Below, piece by piece: positions 33,299 to 44,939 of a stretch of DNA of 64,000 bases. Origin of the DNA: Hippea jasoniae (GTDB taxonomy: Bacteria > Campylobacterota_A > Desulfurellia > Desulfurellales > Hippeaceae). Position 1 is the first letter of the stretch. Each line of letters opens with the position of its first letter. The notes under the pieces are model-generated. The model saw only the letters and a program-made list of their open reading frames with translations, was not told the origin of the DNA and did not search any database. A program made the position numbers and the translations under genes. Location of the stretch: positions 186,001-250,000 of the forward strand of contig NZ_JQLX01000010.1 of the NCBI RefSeq assembly GCF_000744435.1, given 5' to 3'.

Positions 33299-35329
33299 AT
33301 GGATGGAATGTTATCTATGAATCATAAACATAATAGTAATCACGATCAACATGATAGCCATAATGTAAATAAACATGACCATTTAGAGCATCATAGGAGG
33401 ATGGCTGATGACTTCAAAAAGAGGTTTATAGTATCATTGATTGTGACTTTTCCTATTCTTTCACTTTCCCCTTTAGTTCAGCAGTTAGTCGGTATAAGTG
33501 TAAGTCTTCCTTTCAATAAATATATACTGTGGATTTTATCTACTTTTGTGTATTTTTATGGAGGATGGCCTTTTTTTAAAGGTGCTTATAGTGAGTTAAA
33601 AGATAGACAACCAGGAATGATGCTTCTTGTTGCATTAGCAATCAGCGTGGCCTACATTTACAGCACAGCAGTGGTTGTTGCTTTAAAGGGTAAATACTTT
33701 TTCTGGGAATTGGCAACTCTGATAGATATTATGCTAATTGGCCATTATATAGAAATGAAATCGGTTATAAGTGCCTCAAAAGCTTTAGAGATGCTTGCAA
33801 AACTTTTGCCTAAAACAGCTCATTTGAAAATAGATGATAAATTTGTTGATATCGATATAGAAAAATTGAAGAAGGGAAATGTTGTTTTAGTTAAAGCTGG
33901 GGAAAAGATTCCTGCAGACGGTACGATCATTAAAGGCGAGACCTACATTGATGAATCTATGATTACTGGCGAATCGAAACCAATAAAAAAGTCAATAAAT
34001 GATAGAGTAATAGGTGGTTCAACAAATGGTGATGGAACAATTGAGATTATTGTTGAACAGGCTGGTAAAGAGTCGTATATACATAAAGTTATTGAGCTTG
34101 TCAAACAAGCGCAATCTTCAAAATCAAAGACGCAGAGAATAGCTGATATCGCTGCAAAATGGCTTACAATAATTGCTATATCAGCTGGAACTATTACATT
34201 TTTGTATTGGTATTTTTTTGGACCGAGTTTAGAATTTGCTATAGAGAGAATGGCAACAGTTATGATTATTACTTGTCCACACGCATTGGGGTTAGCAATA
34301 CCTTTAGTTAGCGCAGTATCAACCTCAATAGCAGCTAAAAATGGTTTACTAATTAGGAACAGAACTGCTTTTGAGAACTCTAAAAATATAGATATTATGG
34401 CATTTGATAAAACGGGAACACTGACTAAAGGAAATTTTATAGTATCATCGGTTGTAATTTTTGATAAAAAATATACTCAAGAAAATATAATCCAATATGC
34501 AGCATCGTTAGAACAAGGTTCTGAACATCCTATTGCAAGAGGAATAATAGAAAAGTTCAAAAAAATAAAGAGCCCGTTGTTGGATGTAGAAAAATTCAAT
34601 GTTTTAAAGGGAGAAGGTGTTGAAGGCATAATTAATGGATCTAAAATTGCACTTGTTAGTGAACAATATCTTAAAAGAAACAATATAAAAATAACTTTTG
34701 ATAATACTTATCAGGGTTCTTTTGTGTATGTCCTTAAAGATAATAAACCTATCGGACTAATTGTGTTATCAGATGAAATAAGAGAGGAGTCAAAAGAGGC
34801 GATTAAGGATTTACATAATTTAGGTATTAAATGCTGGATGATTACAGGGGATAATAAAAATATAGCTGAATATGTTAGTAAGGTGCTAAATATAGATGGG
34901 TATTTTGCAGAGGTTTTGCCTCACGAAAAACTTGTTAAAATAAAGCAATTACAAGAGAATAATAATTTTGTTGCCATGACAGGTGATGGTATTAATGATG
35001 CACCTGCGCTTGCTCAAGCCGACATTGGTATAGCCATTGGATCAGGTACTGATGTTGCAATTGAAACGGCTGACATTATTTTAACCAATAGCTCTCCAAA
35101 AGATGTTGTATCATTGATTTTGTTAGGTAGGGCAACATACAATAAAATCATTCAAAATTTATTGTGGGCTGTGGGTTACAATGTTGTGGCAATACCCCTT
35201 GCAGCTGGAGTTTTATATAATTATGGTATATTAATATCTCCAGCTATTGGAGCCGGTTTAATGTCTTTAAGCACTGTGATTGTAGCAATAAATTCTAAGC
35301 TGTTGAGAATTAAAAAAGAGTATAAATAG
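33299..35329 (+). CDS. copB: Copper-translocating P-type ATPase, CopB type
   Basis: 676-residue P1B-type pump. A His-rich N-terminus (8-33, about ten His plus Met) replaces the CxxC metal-binding domain. It is followed by transmembrane segments, the actuator loop TGES, the intramembrane Cys-Pro-His motif (326-328), phosphorylation site DKTGT (Asp370) and GDGINDAPALAQADIGIA. A CPH motif with a His-rich leader defines the P1B-3 (CopB) group, which exports copper (Cu(II)/Cu(I)), unlike CopA (CPC). It is the last gene of the copper operon. Copper export to the periplasm would match the secreted cupredoxin. Confidence 0.93.
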   Translation: MDGMLSMNHKHNSNHDQHDSHNVNKHDHLEHHRRMADDFKKRFIVSLIVTFPILSLSPLVQQLVGISVSLPFNKYILWILSTFVYFYGGWPFFKGAYSELKDRQPGMMLLVALAISVAYIYSTAVVVALKGKYFFWELATLIDIMLIGHYIEMKSVISASKALEMLAKLLPKTAHLKIDDKFVDIDIEKLKKGNVVLVKAGEKIPADGTIIKGETYIDESMITGESKPIKKSINDRVIGGSTNGDGTIEIIVEQAGKESYIHKVIELVKQAQSSKSKTQRIADIAAKWLTIIAISAGTITFLYWYFFGPSLEFAIERMATVMIITCPHALGLAIPLVSAVSTSIAAKNGLLIRNRTAFENSKNIDIMAFDKTGTLTKGNFIVSSVVIFDKKYTQENIIQYAASLEQGSEHPIARGIIEKFKKIKSPLLDVEKFNVLKGEGVEGIINGSKIALVSEQYLKRNNIKITFDNTYQGSFVYVLKDNKPIGLIVLSDEIREESKEAIKDLHNLGIKCWMITGDNKNIAEYVSKVLNIDGYFAEVLPHEKLVKIKQLQENNNFVAMTGDGINDAPALAQADIGIAIGSGTDVAIETADIILTNSSPKDVVSLILLGRATYNKIIQNLLWAVGYNVVAIPLAAGVLYNYGILISPAIGAGLMSLSTVIVAINSKLLRIKKEYK

Positions 35330-35342
35330 CTTAAGTTTTTTC

Positions 35343-35370
35343 TTGATAAATTCATTATATTTACTATAAT
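35343..35370 (+). promoter_or_regulatory. Promoter of the ilvB-led operon
   Basis: -35 TTGATA (35343-35348), a 16-bp spacer and a perfect -10 TATAAT (35365-35370). The leader to ilvB is about 60 nt. I see no T-box stem, leader peptide or terminator-antiterminator structure in it. Confidence 0.75.
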
Positions 35371-35435
35371 AATCACTCAAACTTGCAGGGGGGATGATTT
35401 AATCCAACTCATAAACCACTCAAGAAGGAGGGGCA

Positions 35436-37130
35436 ATGAAGCTTACAGGATCCCAGATATTTATAGAAAGTTTAAAAAAAGAAGGGGTGGAATATCTTTT
35501 TGGTATTCCGGGGGGAGCTATTATCGATCTACATGATGAGCTTTATAAACAAAACGATATTAAATTTATTTTGACAAGGCATGAACAGGCTGCTGTTCAT
35601 ATGGCAGATGGTTATGCACGCGCTACTGGCAAACCAGGCGTTGCCCTTGTTACAAGCGGACCTGGCGCAACAAACACCGTAACAGGGCTTGCGACAGCTT
35701 ACATGGATTCAATACCTGTGATTGTTTTTACCGGTCAGGTGCCAACGCATCTTATAGGCAATGATGCTTTTCAGGAAGCCGATATTGTTGGTATGACACG
35801 CTCATGCACCAAGTATAACTTTCTTGTTAAAGATGTTGAAGATTTAGCAGAGATAATTAAAAAGGCGTTCTATATAGCAACAACAGGTAGGCCGGGTCCG
35901 GTGTTGATAGACTTTCCCAAAGATGTGCAGGTTTCCAAAGCATCTTTTAAATACCCAGAGAGCATTCATATCAGGGGTTATAATCCCACATATCACGGCA
36001 ATCCCAAGCAGATAAGAAAGGTTGCAAAAGCCATAGTGTCCGCAAAAAAACCTCTACTGTATGTGGGTGGAGGCGTTATTACCTCGCAGGCTCATCAGGA
36101 GTTATTCAAGCTTGCCAAGAAACTCAAAATTCCAGTATTTACAACGCTTATGGGTATTGGTGCATATCCTGAGGATGACGAGCTAAGCCTTGGTATGGCA
36201 GGCATGCATGGCACTTACAGAGCAAATATGGCTATTCAATATTGCGATTTGTTGATTTCTGTTGGTGCAAGATTTGATGACAGGGTTACAGGTAAGGTTT
36301 CTGAGTTTGCGCCTTATGCCAAGATAGTGCACATCGATATAGATCCAACAAGTATCAGTAAAAATATTAAAGTGGATTATCCGCTTGTTGGTGATGCAAG
36401 GCTTGTTTTACAGGAGCTTTTGCATGTGCTTGAGGATTATTCCTCGATCGATTTTGACGAAATTAGAAAACCGTGGCTTGAGCAGATCGAGAAATGGAAA
36501 AACGAGCATAAGTTGGCCTATAACACCGAAACCGATGAAATTCTGCCTCAATATGTTATAGAAAAGCTTGCGGAACTTACAAAAGATGATGATCCTGTAA
36601 TATCTACAGAGGTTGGTCAGCATCAGATGTGGGTGGCTCAGTTTTATACATTCAGAAAACCAAGGCAGCTGCTTACATCGGGTGGTTTAGGAACAATGGG
36701 TTATGGCTTTCCAGCTGGTATTGGAGCACAGTTTGGTTTTAAGGATAGACCCGTTTATGTGATTGCGGGTGATGGAAGCTTTCAGATGAATGAACAGGAG
36801 CTTGCCACTATTGTTGCATATGATATTCCGGTTAAGGTGATAATTTTAAATAACGGCTATCTGGGTATGGTCAGGCAGTGGCAACAGCTGTTCTACGGTA
36901 GAAGGTATGCTTTCACAAATATAGAGGTTCAGCCTGACTTTGTTAAGCTGGCAGAAAGCTACGGTATTAAGGCAAGAAGGATAAGAAAGAAAGAAGAGGT
37001 TGAGGATGCTTTGGTTGAGATGAAAAATCATAAAGGGGCATACCTGTTGGATGCCATCATTGCAAGGGAAGAGAATGTTTATCCAATGGTGCCTGCGGGT
37101 GCGCCAATTAGCAATATGCTGTTAACTTAA
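35436..37130 (+). CDS. ilvB: Acetolactate synthase, large subunit
   Basis: 564-residue TPP/FAD enzyme that makes acetolactate or acetohydroxybutyrate, the first common step of valine, leucine and isoleucine synthesis. Typical segments: [16 protein letters not shown], catalytic Glu in [18 protein letters not shown] (about 48-65), [12 protein letters not shown] in the middle domain, and the C-terminal TPP motif [18 protein letters not shown] (about 446-463) with [12 protein letters not shown]. The FDDRVTG and LGMVRQWQ motifs mark the anabolic, valine-sensitive type rather than catabolic AlsS. ilvN follows after 15 bp. Confidence 0.97.
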   Translation: MKLTGSQIFIESLKKEGVEYLFGIPGGAIIDLHDELYKQNDIKFILTRHEQAAVHMADGYARATGKPGVALVTSGPGATNTVTGLATAYMDSIPVIVFTGQVPTHLIGNDAFQEADIVGMTRSCTKYNFLVKDVEDLAEIIKKAFYIATTGRPGPVLIDFPKDVQVSKASFKYPESIHIRGYNPTYHGNPKQIRKVAKAIVSAKKPLLYVGGGVITSQAHQELFKLAKKLKIPVFTTLMGIGAYPEDDELSLGMAGMHGTYRANMAIQYCDLLISVGARFDDRVTGKVSEFAPYAKIVHIDIDPTSISKNIKVDYPLVGDARLVLQELLHVLEDYSSIDFDEIRKPWLEQIEKWKNEHKLAYNTETDEILPQYVIEKLAELTKDDDPVISTEVGQHQMWVAQFYTFRKPRQLLTSGGLGTMGYGFPAGIGAQFGFKDRPVYVIAGDGSFQMNEQELATIVAYDIPVKVIILNNGYLGMVRQWQQLFYGRRYAFTNIEVQPDFVKLAESYGIKARRIRKKEEVEDALVEMKNHKGAYLLDAIIAREENVYPMVPAGAPISNMLLT

Positions 37131-37145
37131 AGAGGGGTGGGGGTT

Positions 37146-37628
37146 ATGAAGAGGATTTTTTCTATTATTGTAGAGAACCAGGCAGGTGTTTTAAGCAGGG
37201 TGGCAAACCTGTTTGCCGCACGGGGCTATAACATAGATGCCTTGAGTGTTGCTCCCATTAACGAAGAGGGGCTTTCAAGGATGACAATAGTGACAGAGGG
37301 CAATGAGCAGGTGCTTGAGCAGATTGGTAAGCAGCTCAATAAGCTAATCGATGTAATTAAGGTAGTGGAATTTGGTGATGAGCCGTTTGTTGAGCGTGAA
37401 ATGGCTTTGATTAAAATGCATACCGATATGAATACGCGTGCCGAGGTTTTGAGGATTGTTGATATATTTAGAGGTAAAATTGTCGATGTTTCTCACGATT
37501 CCTATACGGTTGAGGTAACAGGTGATACAGAAAAAATAAATGCTATCTTGAAGCTACTTGAGCCTTTTGGTATAAAAGAGCTTGCAAGAACGGGAAAAGT
37601 GGCTATGATAAGAGAAAAGAAGAGGTAG
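37146..37628 (+). CDS. ilvN: Acetolactate synthase, small regulatory subunit
   Basis: 160-residue regulatory subunit that confers feedback inhibition by branched-chain amino acids. The N-terminal ACT domain starts KRIFSIIVENQAGVLSRVANLFAARGYNI, and the C-terminal ALS_ss_C domain spans about 80-158. ATG 37146 fits the AGAGGGG ribosome site; GTG 37137 would lie in it. It is co-transcribed with ilvB and ilvC. Confidence 0.96.
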   Translation: MKRIFSIIVENQAGVLSRVANLFAARGYNIDALSVAPINEEGLSRMTIVTEGNEQVLEQIGKQLNKLIDVIKVVEFGDEPFVEREMALIKMHTDMNTRAEVLRIVDIFRGKIVDVSHDSYTVEVTGDTEKINAILKLLEPFGIKELARTGKVAMIREKKR

Positions 37629-37638
37629 GAGGTTTTAA

Positions 37639-39294
<1,656 letters not shown>

Positions 39295-39298
<4 letters not shown>

Positions 39299-40032
39299 AA
39301 AGAAGTAGAGCTGTTTATATTCTGCCAAATCTTTTTACTACAGTAAATCTTGCTGCGGGCTTTTATGCCATACTGCTTGCCAATAGTGGTAGATTTTTAG
39401 CATCAGCCTGGGTAATACTCTTTGCTGTTTTGTTTGATAATTTAGATGGCAAGGTGGCGCGTTTAACACATACAGAAAGTCAGTTTGGTGTTGAGTATGA
39501 CTCATTAAGCGACCTTGTGAGTTTTGGTGTGGCACCAGCGTTTTTGATGTATCTATTTGTCCTTAAGGATTTTGGAAGATTGGGTATTATTGCTTCTTTT
39601 TTGTTTTTGATCAGTGGTGCATTGAGGCTTGCAAGGTTTAATGTTCAAACTGTTCATCGTGAGAGTTTTATCGGTTTACCGATTCCTGGTGGGGCAAGTG
39701 TTGTTGCTGCATTTGTTCTTGTTTTTTTAAAGTTTAAACTTGATTTGCATAAACTGGACTTGTTGTTTTTGATTTCGATGTATCTTTTGGCGTTTTTGAT
39801 GATAAGCCCTATTAAATACAGAAGCATGAAGAAAACAAGTGTGAGCAAAAAGATATCGATCAGGGTATTTGCTTTGATAGTGCTTGTGCTTTCTTTGATG
39901 GTATTTAAACCTTATATTTTTATACCGCTTGTAGTATTTACCTATGCAATATCAGGTCCTGTTGAATATATTGTAAAATTGTTAAGATTTAGGGGGGTGG
40001 GTTATGAGCGACAGGAAGATAATAATCTTTGA
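39295..40032 (+). CDS. pssA: CDP-diacylglycerol-serine O-phosphatidyltransferase
   Basis: 245-residue integral membrane enzyme (about 6-8 hydrophobic segments) that makes phosphatidylserine, the substrate of the upstream psd. The CDP-alcohol phosphotransferase motif D-G-x2-A-R-x8-G-x3-D-x3-D is present as [19 protein letters not shown] followed by SLSD (about 50-72). Its start overlaps psd by 4 bp, and its end overlaps leuA by 29 bp. The psd-pssA pair between ilvC and leuA is an order I recall from other delta-type genomes. Confidence 0.94.
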
Positions 40033-41524
40033 TACGACCTTAAGGGATGGTGAGCAATCACCAGGTGCAAGCATGAATACCTCTGAGAAGGTAGCAATTG
40101 CCAAACAGCTTGAAAAGTTGGGTGTGGATGTGATTGAAGCAGGTTTTGCTGCGGCAAGCCCGGGAGATCTTGAGGCTATTAAAGAGGTATCTAAAGCGTT
40201 AGAAAAACCTATTATTGCATCACTTGCAAGGGCTGTGAAAAAGGATATTGAGGCTGCAGCAGAGGCTTTGGCTGAGGCAAAAAGAAAAAGAATCCATACC
40301 TTCATTGCCACAAGTCCTGTGCATGTTGAAAAGAAGCTGGGTATGAGCTATGAGGCTGTAAAAGAAGCTGCAGTAGATGCTGTTAGATATGCAAGGAATT
40401 TTTGCGATGATGTGGAGTTTTCTGCAGAGGATGCAACAAGAAGCGATTGGGATTATCTGTGTGAGATTTTTGAAGAGGCTATTAAGGCTGGTGCAAAAAC
40501 GATTAATATTCCCGACACAGTTGGTTATACTACACCGCAGGAGTATTACGAGCTTATTAAATACATTATGAACAAAGTGCCCAATATAGACAAGGCTGTT
40601 GTGAGTGTTCACTGTCATAACGACCTTGGAATGGCTGTGGCAAATTCACTATCTGCTGTTTTGGCTGGCGCAAATCAGGTTGAATGCACGATAAACGGTA
40701 TAGGGGAAAGGGCAGGCAATGCAGCCTTAGAAGAGATAGTTATGGCTATAAAGGTAAGGTCTGATTTCTATAAAGGTTGCTATACAGATATCAATACAAA
40801 GGAGATCTATCCAGCAAGCAGACTTGTAAGTAAACTAACAGGGCTCAAGGTTCAGAGGAATAAGGCTATTGTGGGTAAAAATGCCTTTGCCCATGAGGCC
40901 GGTATCCATCAGGATGGAGTTATAAAAGAGAAAAGCACTTATGAGATTATGAAACCAGAGGATGTCGGCATCGACACAAGCAAACTCGTTTTAGGAAAAC
41001 ATTCAGGCAGACATGGACTTGAAGAAAGACTCAAGGAGCTGGGTTATAATCTTACAAAAGAGCAGATAGATGAGATATTTGTTGAATTCAAAAAACTTGC
41101 AGATAAGAAAAAAGAGATATATGATGAAGATTTGAGGGCATTGATTGAGGATAAGTATAAACTTACACCTCAGGTTTATAAGCTTGTTTCTCTGCAGGTT
41201 GTTGCAGGAAGTTCAGCAAAGCCAACGGCTACCATCAAGCTTGTTAAAAACAACGAAGAATTTGAGGATGCTGCGCTGGGTGATGGTCCTGTTGATGCTA
41301 CATTCAGAGCACTTGAAAGGATTACCTATGTTAAAGGAAAGCTCATTAGCTACGATATCCAGGCACTTACAGAAGGCAAGGATGCAATTGGCGAGGTGAC
41401 GGTAAAGGTGTACTTCCCCGATTTGGATACGACGATTATCGGCAGGGGAACATCAACCGATGTTATTGAAGCATCGGCAAAAGCTTATCTTGATGCGATA
41501 AATAAAGCATTGGCGAGAATGTAG
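40004..41524 (+). CDS. leuA: 2-isopropylmalate synthase
   Basis: 506-residue enzyme condensing acetyl-CoA with 2-oxoisovalerate, the committed leucine step. The N-terminal TIM barrel has [16 protein letters not shown] (about 8-23), [16 protein letters not shown] (about 204-219) and [18 protein letters not shown]. The C-terminal LeuA allosteric domain (about 370-505) implies leucine feedback. Full length and this domain favour LeuA over citramalate synthase, though HMGL family members can be misassigned. It overlaps pssA by 29 bp. Confidence 0.95.
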   Translation: MSDRKIIIFDTTLRDGEQSPGASMNTSEKVAIAKQLEKLGVDVIEAGFAAASPGDLEAIKEVSKALEKPIIASLARAVKKDIEAAAEALAEAKRKRIHTFIATSPVHVEKKLGMSYEAVKEAAVDAVRYARNFCDDVEFSAEDATRSDWDYLCEIFEEAIKAGAKTINIPDTVGYTTPQEYYELIKYIMNKVPNIDKAVVSVHCHNDLGMAVANSLSAVLAGANQVECTINGIGERAGNAALEEIVMAIKVRSDFYKGCYTDINTKEIYPASRLVSKLTGLKVQRNKAIVGKNAFAHEAGIHQDGVIKEKSTYEIMKPEDVGIDTSKLVLGKHSGRHGLEERLKELGYNLTKEQIDEIFVEFKKLADKKKEIYDEDLRALIEDKYKLTPQVYKLVSLQVVAGSSAKPTATIKLVKNNEEFEDAALGDGPVDATFRALERITYVKGKLISYDIQALTEGKDAIGEVTVKVYFPDLDTTIIGRGTSTDVIEASAKAYLDAINKALARM

Positions 41525-41713
41525 ATGGAAGATAAGAGAGTAAGTTGCAGTGTATGCGCATGGAGGGCTACATGCGCAAAACGCTTCAGCATGAGTGATT
41601 CGGCAGCCCTCCACTGCCCCGATTTTGTTTTTGATGTTTCGTTGAAAAAGGAGATAGAAAAGAGCGATGATAACAGCTCAAATACGGGAAGACCTGCTCA
41701 AAAAAGCGTTTGA
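41525..41713 (+). CDS. Small four-cysteine protein between leuA and the DAC gene
   Basis: 62-residue hypothetical protein. Four cysteines, Cys8, Cys11, Cys17 and Cys31 (CSVCAWRATC ... HC), sit in the first half and look like a zinc or iron-sulfur site; the second half is polar and probably flexible. Its ATG directly follows the leuA stop, and its last 47 bp overlap the downstream diadenylate-cyclase gene in another frame, so translation is probably coupled to both. I recall similar short Cys proteins in delta-type bacteria but cannot name a family. It may partner the DAC protein; that is inference. Confidence 0.65.
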   Translation: MEDKRVSCSVCAWRATCAKRFSMSDSAALHCPDFVFDVSLKKEIEKSDDNSSNTGRPAQKSV

Positions 41714-42557
41714 AATAGCCAAAAATTCGCCAAAAAGCGTTGTTGTGGCATACTACAGCGACATATCTCAAGACAAAGAGATACTTGAGTTTTTTGAGAA
41801 AGAGGGCGATGTTGGCAAAGTGATTGTTATGAAAGAATCGGAGTATGAGGAAAATGAGGATGATATTGAAACAATAGAGACGCTTGGCAGTCTTATAAAA
41901 GTACCTGATATCAGTTTTGATAGAATAAATAAGATCAAGGTTGCATTAATGATCGGTACATCATCGGGGATTCTATCAAAAGATCACGATATCGTGGCCT
42001 TAACCGGTTCAAGTGGTGGTATCGATACGGTTATGTTTCTGGATATATCAAAAGAAAAGGAACTATTGAGCTTTAAGGGTGATATAAACCTTGAAAAAAC
42101 GGTAAAGCCGGAGGTTTTTGAGAAGGTTTTAAGGATTGCTTTAGAACTTGCCAATCAGGGTAGAGAGGGCAAAAGTGTAGGTGCTATATTTATTTTGGGT
42201 GATAAAGAAAAGGTGCTTGAAAACATAAAACAGATGATTTTTAATCCCTTTAAAGGTTATAGTCCTGATGAGAGAAATATTTTAAAGGTTAACTTAGATG
42301 ATACACTGAAGGAATACAGTCTTTTGGATGGTGCTATAGTGATTGATTGCAACGGCGTTATAGAGACTGCAGGGGCTTATATTTCTGTTTCCACTGCTGT
42401 GGATGATCTACCCAAAGGTCTTGGTGCTCGCCATATAGCTGCTGCCTCTATTACTGCTGTTACAAATGCAATAAGTATTGTTGTATCGGAATCAACAGGG
42501 GATGTAACCATATTCAAAAACGGTTCTATTATTACAAGAATCGAGAAGGTGAGTTAA
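41667..42557 (+). CDS. Diadenylate cyclase (DisA_N/DAC) domain protein
   Basis: 296-residue soluble protein. The C-terminal DAC domain (about 165-296) normally makes c-di-AMP from two ATP. It has the DGA motif (Asp221-Gly222-Ala223 in LLDGAIVID), LPKGLGARHIAAASIT, and SESTGDVTIFKNG. The RHR motif of DisA/CdaA reads Arg255-His256-Ile257, so the second Arg is absent and activity needs proof. The N-terminal 160 residues resemble neither DisA nor membrane CdaA domains and may be regulatory. It follows the four-Cys gene and abuts folD with no gap. Confidence 0.8.
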   Translation: MITAQIREDLLKKAFEIAKNSPKSVVVAYYSDISQDKEILEFFEKEGDVGKVIVMKESEYEENEDDIETIETLGSLIKVPDISFDRINKIKVALMIGTSSGILSKDHDIVALTGSSGGIDTVMFLDISKEKELLSFKGDINLEKTVKPEVFEKVLRIALELANQGREGKSVGAIFILGDKEKVLENIKQMIFNPFKGYSPDERNILKVNLDDTLKEYSLLDGAIVIDCNGVIETAGAYISVSTAVDDLPKGLGARHIAAASITAVTNAISIVVSESTGDVTIFKNGSIITRIEKVS

Positions 42558-43400
42558 ATGGTTTTATTAAATGGAAAAGAACTTGCCTCAAAAATCAGGC
42601 AACAGATAAAAGAAGAGGTTTTAAAGCTAAAGAGTAAAGGTATAATACCTGGCCTTGCTTTTATTCTTGTTGGGGATAATCCAGCCAGTCAGGTTTATGT
42701 AAATATGAAAACCAAAGCCTGCGAAGAGGTGGGTATCTACTCAATCAACCACAGGATGCCAAAAGAGGTTTCAGAAAAGGAATTAATTGAAGTAATTAAA
42801 ATGCTTAATGAAAACCCAATGGTGCACGGCATATTGGTGCAGTTGCCGCTGCCTGAACATATAGATGAGGAAAAGATTATAGAAGCGATTGATTATAAAA
42901 AGGATGTGGATGGATTTCATCCTTACAATATGGGTAGGCTTGCAAGAGGTAATCCACTGTTTAGCTCCTGCACGCCTTTTGGTATAATGAAGATGTTTGA
43001 GCATTACAATATAGATGTTAAAGGTAAAGATGTGGTTATGGTGGGTTCCGGGAATATCACAGGAAAGCCTATGACTTTGATGCTGGCAAACGCTGGTGCT
43101 ACGGTTCAGTTGTGCCATATTTATACACAGAATTTAGAAGAGAAAACACGCAGGGCGGATATAGTTATTTCTGCTGTGGGTAAACCAGGATTGATTAAAT
43201 CTAATATGGTTAAAGAGGGAGCGATTGTTGTTGATGTAGGAATCAGTAAAGTAGCTGGAAAGGTTGTCGGAGATGTAGATTTTGAGGAAGTTTCTCAAAA
43301 AGCCTCATATATTACGCCTGTTCCTGGCGGTGTGGGTCCGATGACCATTGCAATGCTACTTTACAATACCCTTCTTTCTGTTAAACTGAAGGAAAAGTAA
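42558..43400 (+). CDS. folD: Bifunctional methylenetetrahydrofolate dehydrogenase/cyclohydrolase
   Basis: 280-residue FolD interconverting 5,10-methylene-, methenyl- and 10-formyl-tetrahydrofolate with NADP. The substrate site is SQVYVNMKTKACEEVGI (Tyr and catalytic Lys, about 49-65). QLPLPEHI, DVDGFHPYNMGRLARG and the NADP loop VGSGNITGKPMTLMLANAGA follow, then TPVPGGVGPMTIAMLL near the end. The start directly follows the DAC stop. The NADP loop reads GSGNITGKP where GRSxxVGxP is more usual, a mild divergence. Confidence 0.95.
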   Translation: MVLLNGKELASKIRQQIKEEVLKLKSKGIIPGLAFILVGDNPASQVYVNMKTKACEEVGIYSINHRMPKEVSEKELIEVIKMLNENPMVHGILVQLPLPEHIDEEKIIEAIDYKKDVDGFHPYNMGRLARGNPLFSSCTPFGIMKMFEHYNIDVKGKDVVMVGSGNITGKPMTLMLANAGATVQLCHIYTQNLEEKTRRADIVISAVGKPGLIKSNMVKEGAIVVDVGISKVAGKVVGDVDFEEVSQKASYITPVPGGVGPMTIAMLLYNTLLSVKLKEK

Positions 43401-43437
43401 GAAAAGAAAAAACCCTTCTTTGATAAAGGTGAGAGAG

Positions 43438-43860
43438 ATGGTGAACGAGGAGTTGAAAAAGGATATTTGTGTGATTGTGGAATCGCTGGGATTTAGTGTT
43501 TACGATATTGAATATACTGCCAAACGCATTATTATCTACATCGATAAGCCAGGTGGCGTTACTATCGATGATTGTGAGGCAGCAAGCAGGAATGTTTCTG
43601 CACTTTTAGATGTAAAGGATCCGTTTGAGGGTAGTTATACGCTTGAGGTATCAAGCCCCGGTATAAATAGAAAATTAAAAACAAAGGAACATTTTAAATC
43701 AGCCGTAGGGAAAAAGTGCCTTATTCATACCCATTTTCCGGTCGAAGGAAAGACGGTTTTTAAGGGTGTTTTAAGTGGTGTTGAAGAGGATGGGATTGTG
43801 ATGGATAATATAAAGATTGAATTTGATAACATTAAAAAAGCACGCATAAACGAGATATAA
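43438..43860 (+). CDS. rimP: Ribosome maturation factor RimP
   Basis: 140-residue factor needed for 30S subunit maturation. The N-terminal domain begins LKKDICVIVESLGFSVYDIEY and continues IIIYIDKPGGVTIDDCEAASRNVSALLDV. EVSSPGINRKLKTKEHF (about 86-102) is the family signature, and an SH3-like C-terminal domain follows. ATG 43438 is chosen for the AGGTGAGAG ribosome site; TTG 43420 and GTG 43429 are in frame upstream. It begins the conserved rimP-nusA-infB block. Confidence 0.93.
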   Translation: MVNEELKKDICVIVESLGFSVYDIEYTAKRIIIYIDKPGGVTIDDCEAASRNVSALLDVKDPFEGSYTLEVSSPGINRKLKTKEHFKSAVGKKCLIHTHFPVEGKTVFKGVLSGVEEDGIVMDNIKIEFDNIKKARINEI

Positions 43861-43871
43861 GGAGGTAGGAT

Positions 43872-44939
43872 GTGAGTGAGATTTTAGATATAGCTAAAAA
43901 TATTTCCGAAGAATACGATATAGATTTACAAAAGGTTGTTGACTATCTTGCAGATGCTTTAAAGATTGCAATCACAAAGAAATATGGGGATGAGGCTGAG
44001 GTCAGGATTGAAACCGATATTGAAAGCAATGTTTTTGATGTTTATGTAAAGAAAAAGGTTGTTGAAAGGCCGATGCTGGATAGTCAGATTTCTTTGGCCG
44101 ATGCAAAGAAGATAAAAAGGGGAGTAAAGGTAGGAGATTATGTAGAGGAGCTTGTTGATGCAAAAAGCTTAGGAAGAATAGCCGTTACCACAATAAAGAA
44201 TGTTATTTCAAAGCTTTTGAGAGACATCGAGAAGCATAAAGCCTATGAGGAGTATAAGGATTACATAGGAAAAATAATAGTCGGTGAGGTTTGGAGTATA
44301 GGTGCAAACAACAATGTGATAGTTGATTTTAAAAACGCAGTTGGTATTCTGCCAAGAAGGGAGCAGGGAATTAATGATAAATATGTGGTGGGTGAGAATA
44401 TCAGAGCGTATGTGTTGGATGTTATTGAAGAGCCAAAAAATGTAAAGTTGATTCTATCAAGAACGCATCCAGGTTTTGTAAAGGAGTTGTTTGCAAAAGA
44501 GGTGCCTGAGGTTAGAGAGGGTAGCGTTGAAATAAAAGCCGTTGCAAGGGAGCCATCAAGAAGAACAAAAGTGGCTGTCTATTCAAAGGATTCAAGAATA
44601 GACCCCATAGGTACATGTGTTGGTTCAAAAGGTGTGAGAATTGCAGCGATTGTAAGAGAGTTAGGTGATGAAAAAATAGATGTTATAAAATGGAGTGCAG
44701 ACCCTTCGATTTACATTAGAAATGCAATGTCACCTGCAAAGGTGATATCTGTTGATATAGATGAGGAGCTGAAGAAGGCAAGGGTGTATGTGGATGATGA
44801 GGAGTATTCGATGGCTATAGGCAAAGGCGGTGTAAATGCAAAACTTGCAGCAAAACTAACGGGTTATAACATCGATATACTCCGCATCTCAGAAAAAGAA
44901 GACTCTTCAGTAAATAATGAAGAGACGGAGGTTGAATAA
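43872..44939 (+). CDS. nusA: Transcription termination/antitermination factor NusA
   Basis: 355-residue RNA polymerase-binding protein. The N-terminal domain (1-125), S1 domain (about 130-200; GKIIVGEVWSIGANNNVIVDF) and KH1/KH2 (about 225-340; DPIGTCVGSKGVRIAAIVREL and YSMAIGKGGVNAKLAAKLTG) are in the standard order, without the C-terminal acidic repeats of E. coli NusA. The start is GTG 43872, 6 bp after GGAGG; the ATG two bases earlier meets an immediate stop. The stop shares one base with the infB start. Confidence 0.96.
   Translation: MSEILDIAKNISEEYDIDLQKVVDYLADALKIAITKKYGDEAEVRIETDIESNVFDVYVKKKVVERPMLDSQISLADAKKIKRGVKVGDYVEELVDAKSLGRIAVTTIKNVISKLLRDIEKHKAYEEYKDYIGKIIVGEVWSIGANNNVIVDFKNAVGILPRREQGINDKYVVGENIRAYVLDVIEEPKNVKLILSRTHPGFVKELFAKEVPEVREGSVEIKAVAREPSRRTKVAVYSKDSRIDPIGTCVGSKGVRIAAIVRELGDEKIDVIKWSADPSIYIRNAMSPAKVISVDIDEELKKARVYVDDEEYSMAIGKGGVNAKLAAKLTGYNIDILRISEKEDSSVNNEETEVE

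Noticed and set aside
35330-35345. Terminator after copB
   Set aside because: CTTAAG followed by TTTTTT has no loop-forming stem longer than 3 bp.
35371-35435. T-box or leader-peptide attenuator before ilvB
   Set aside because: Only about 60 nt, no branched-chain codon cluster, no stem with T-run and no T-box core motif.
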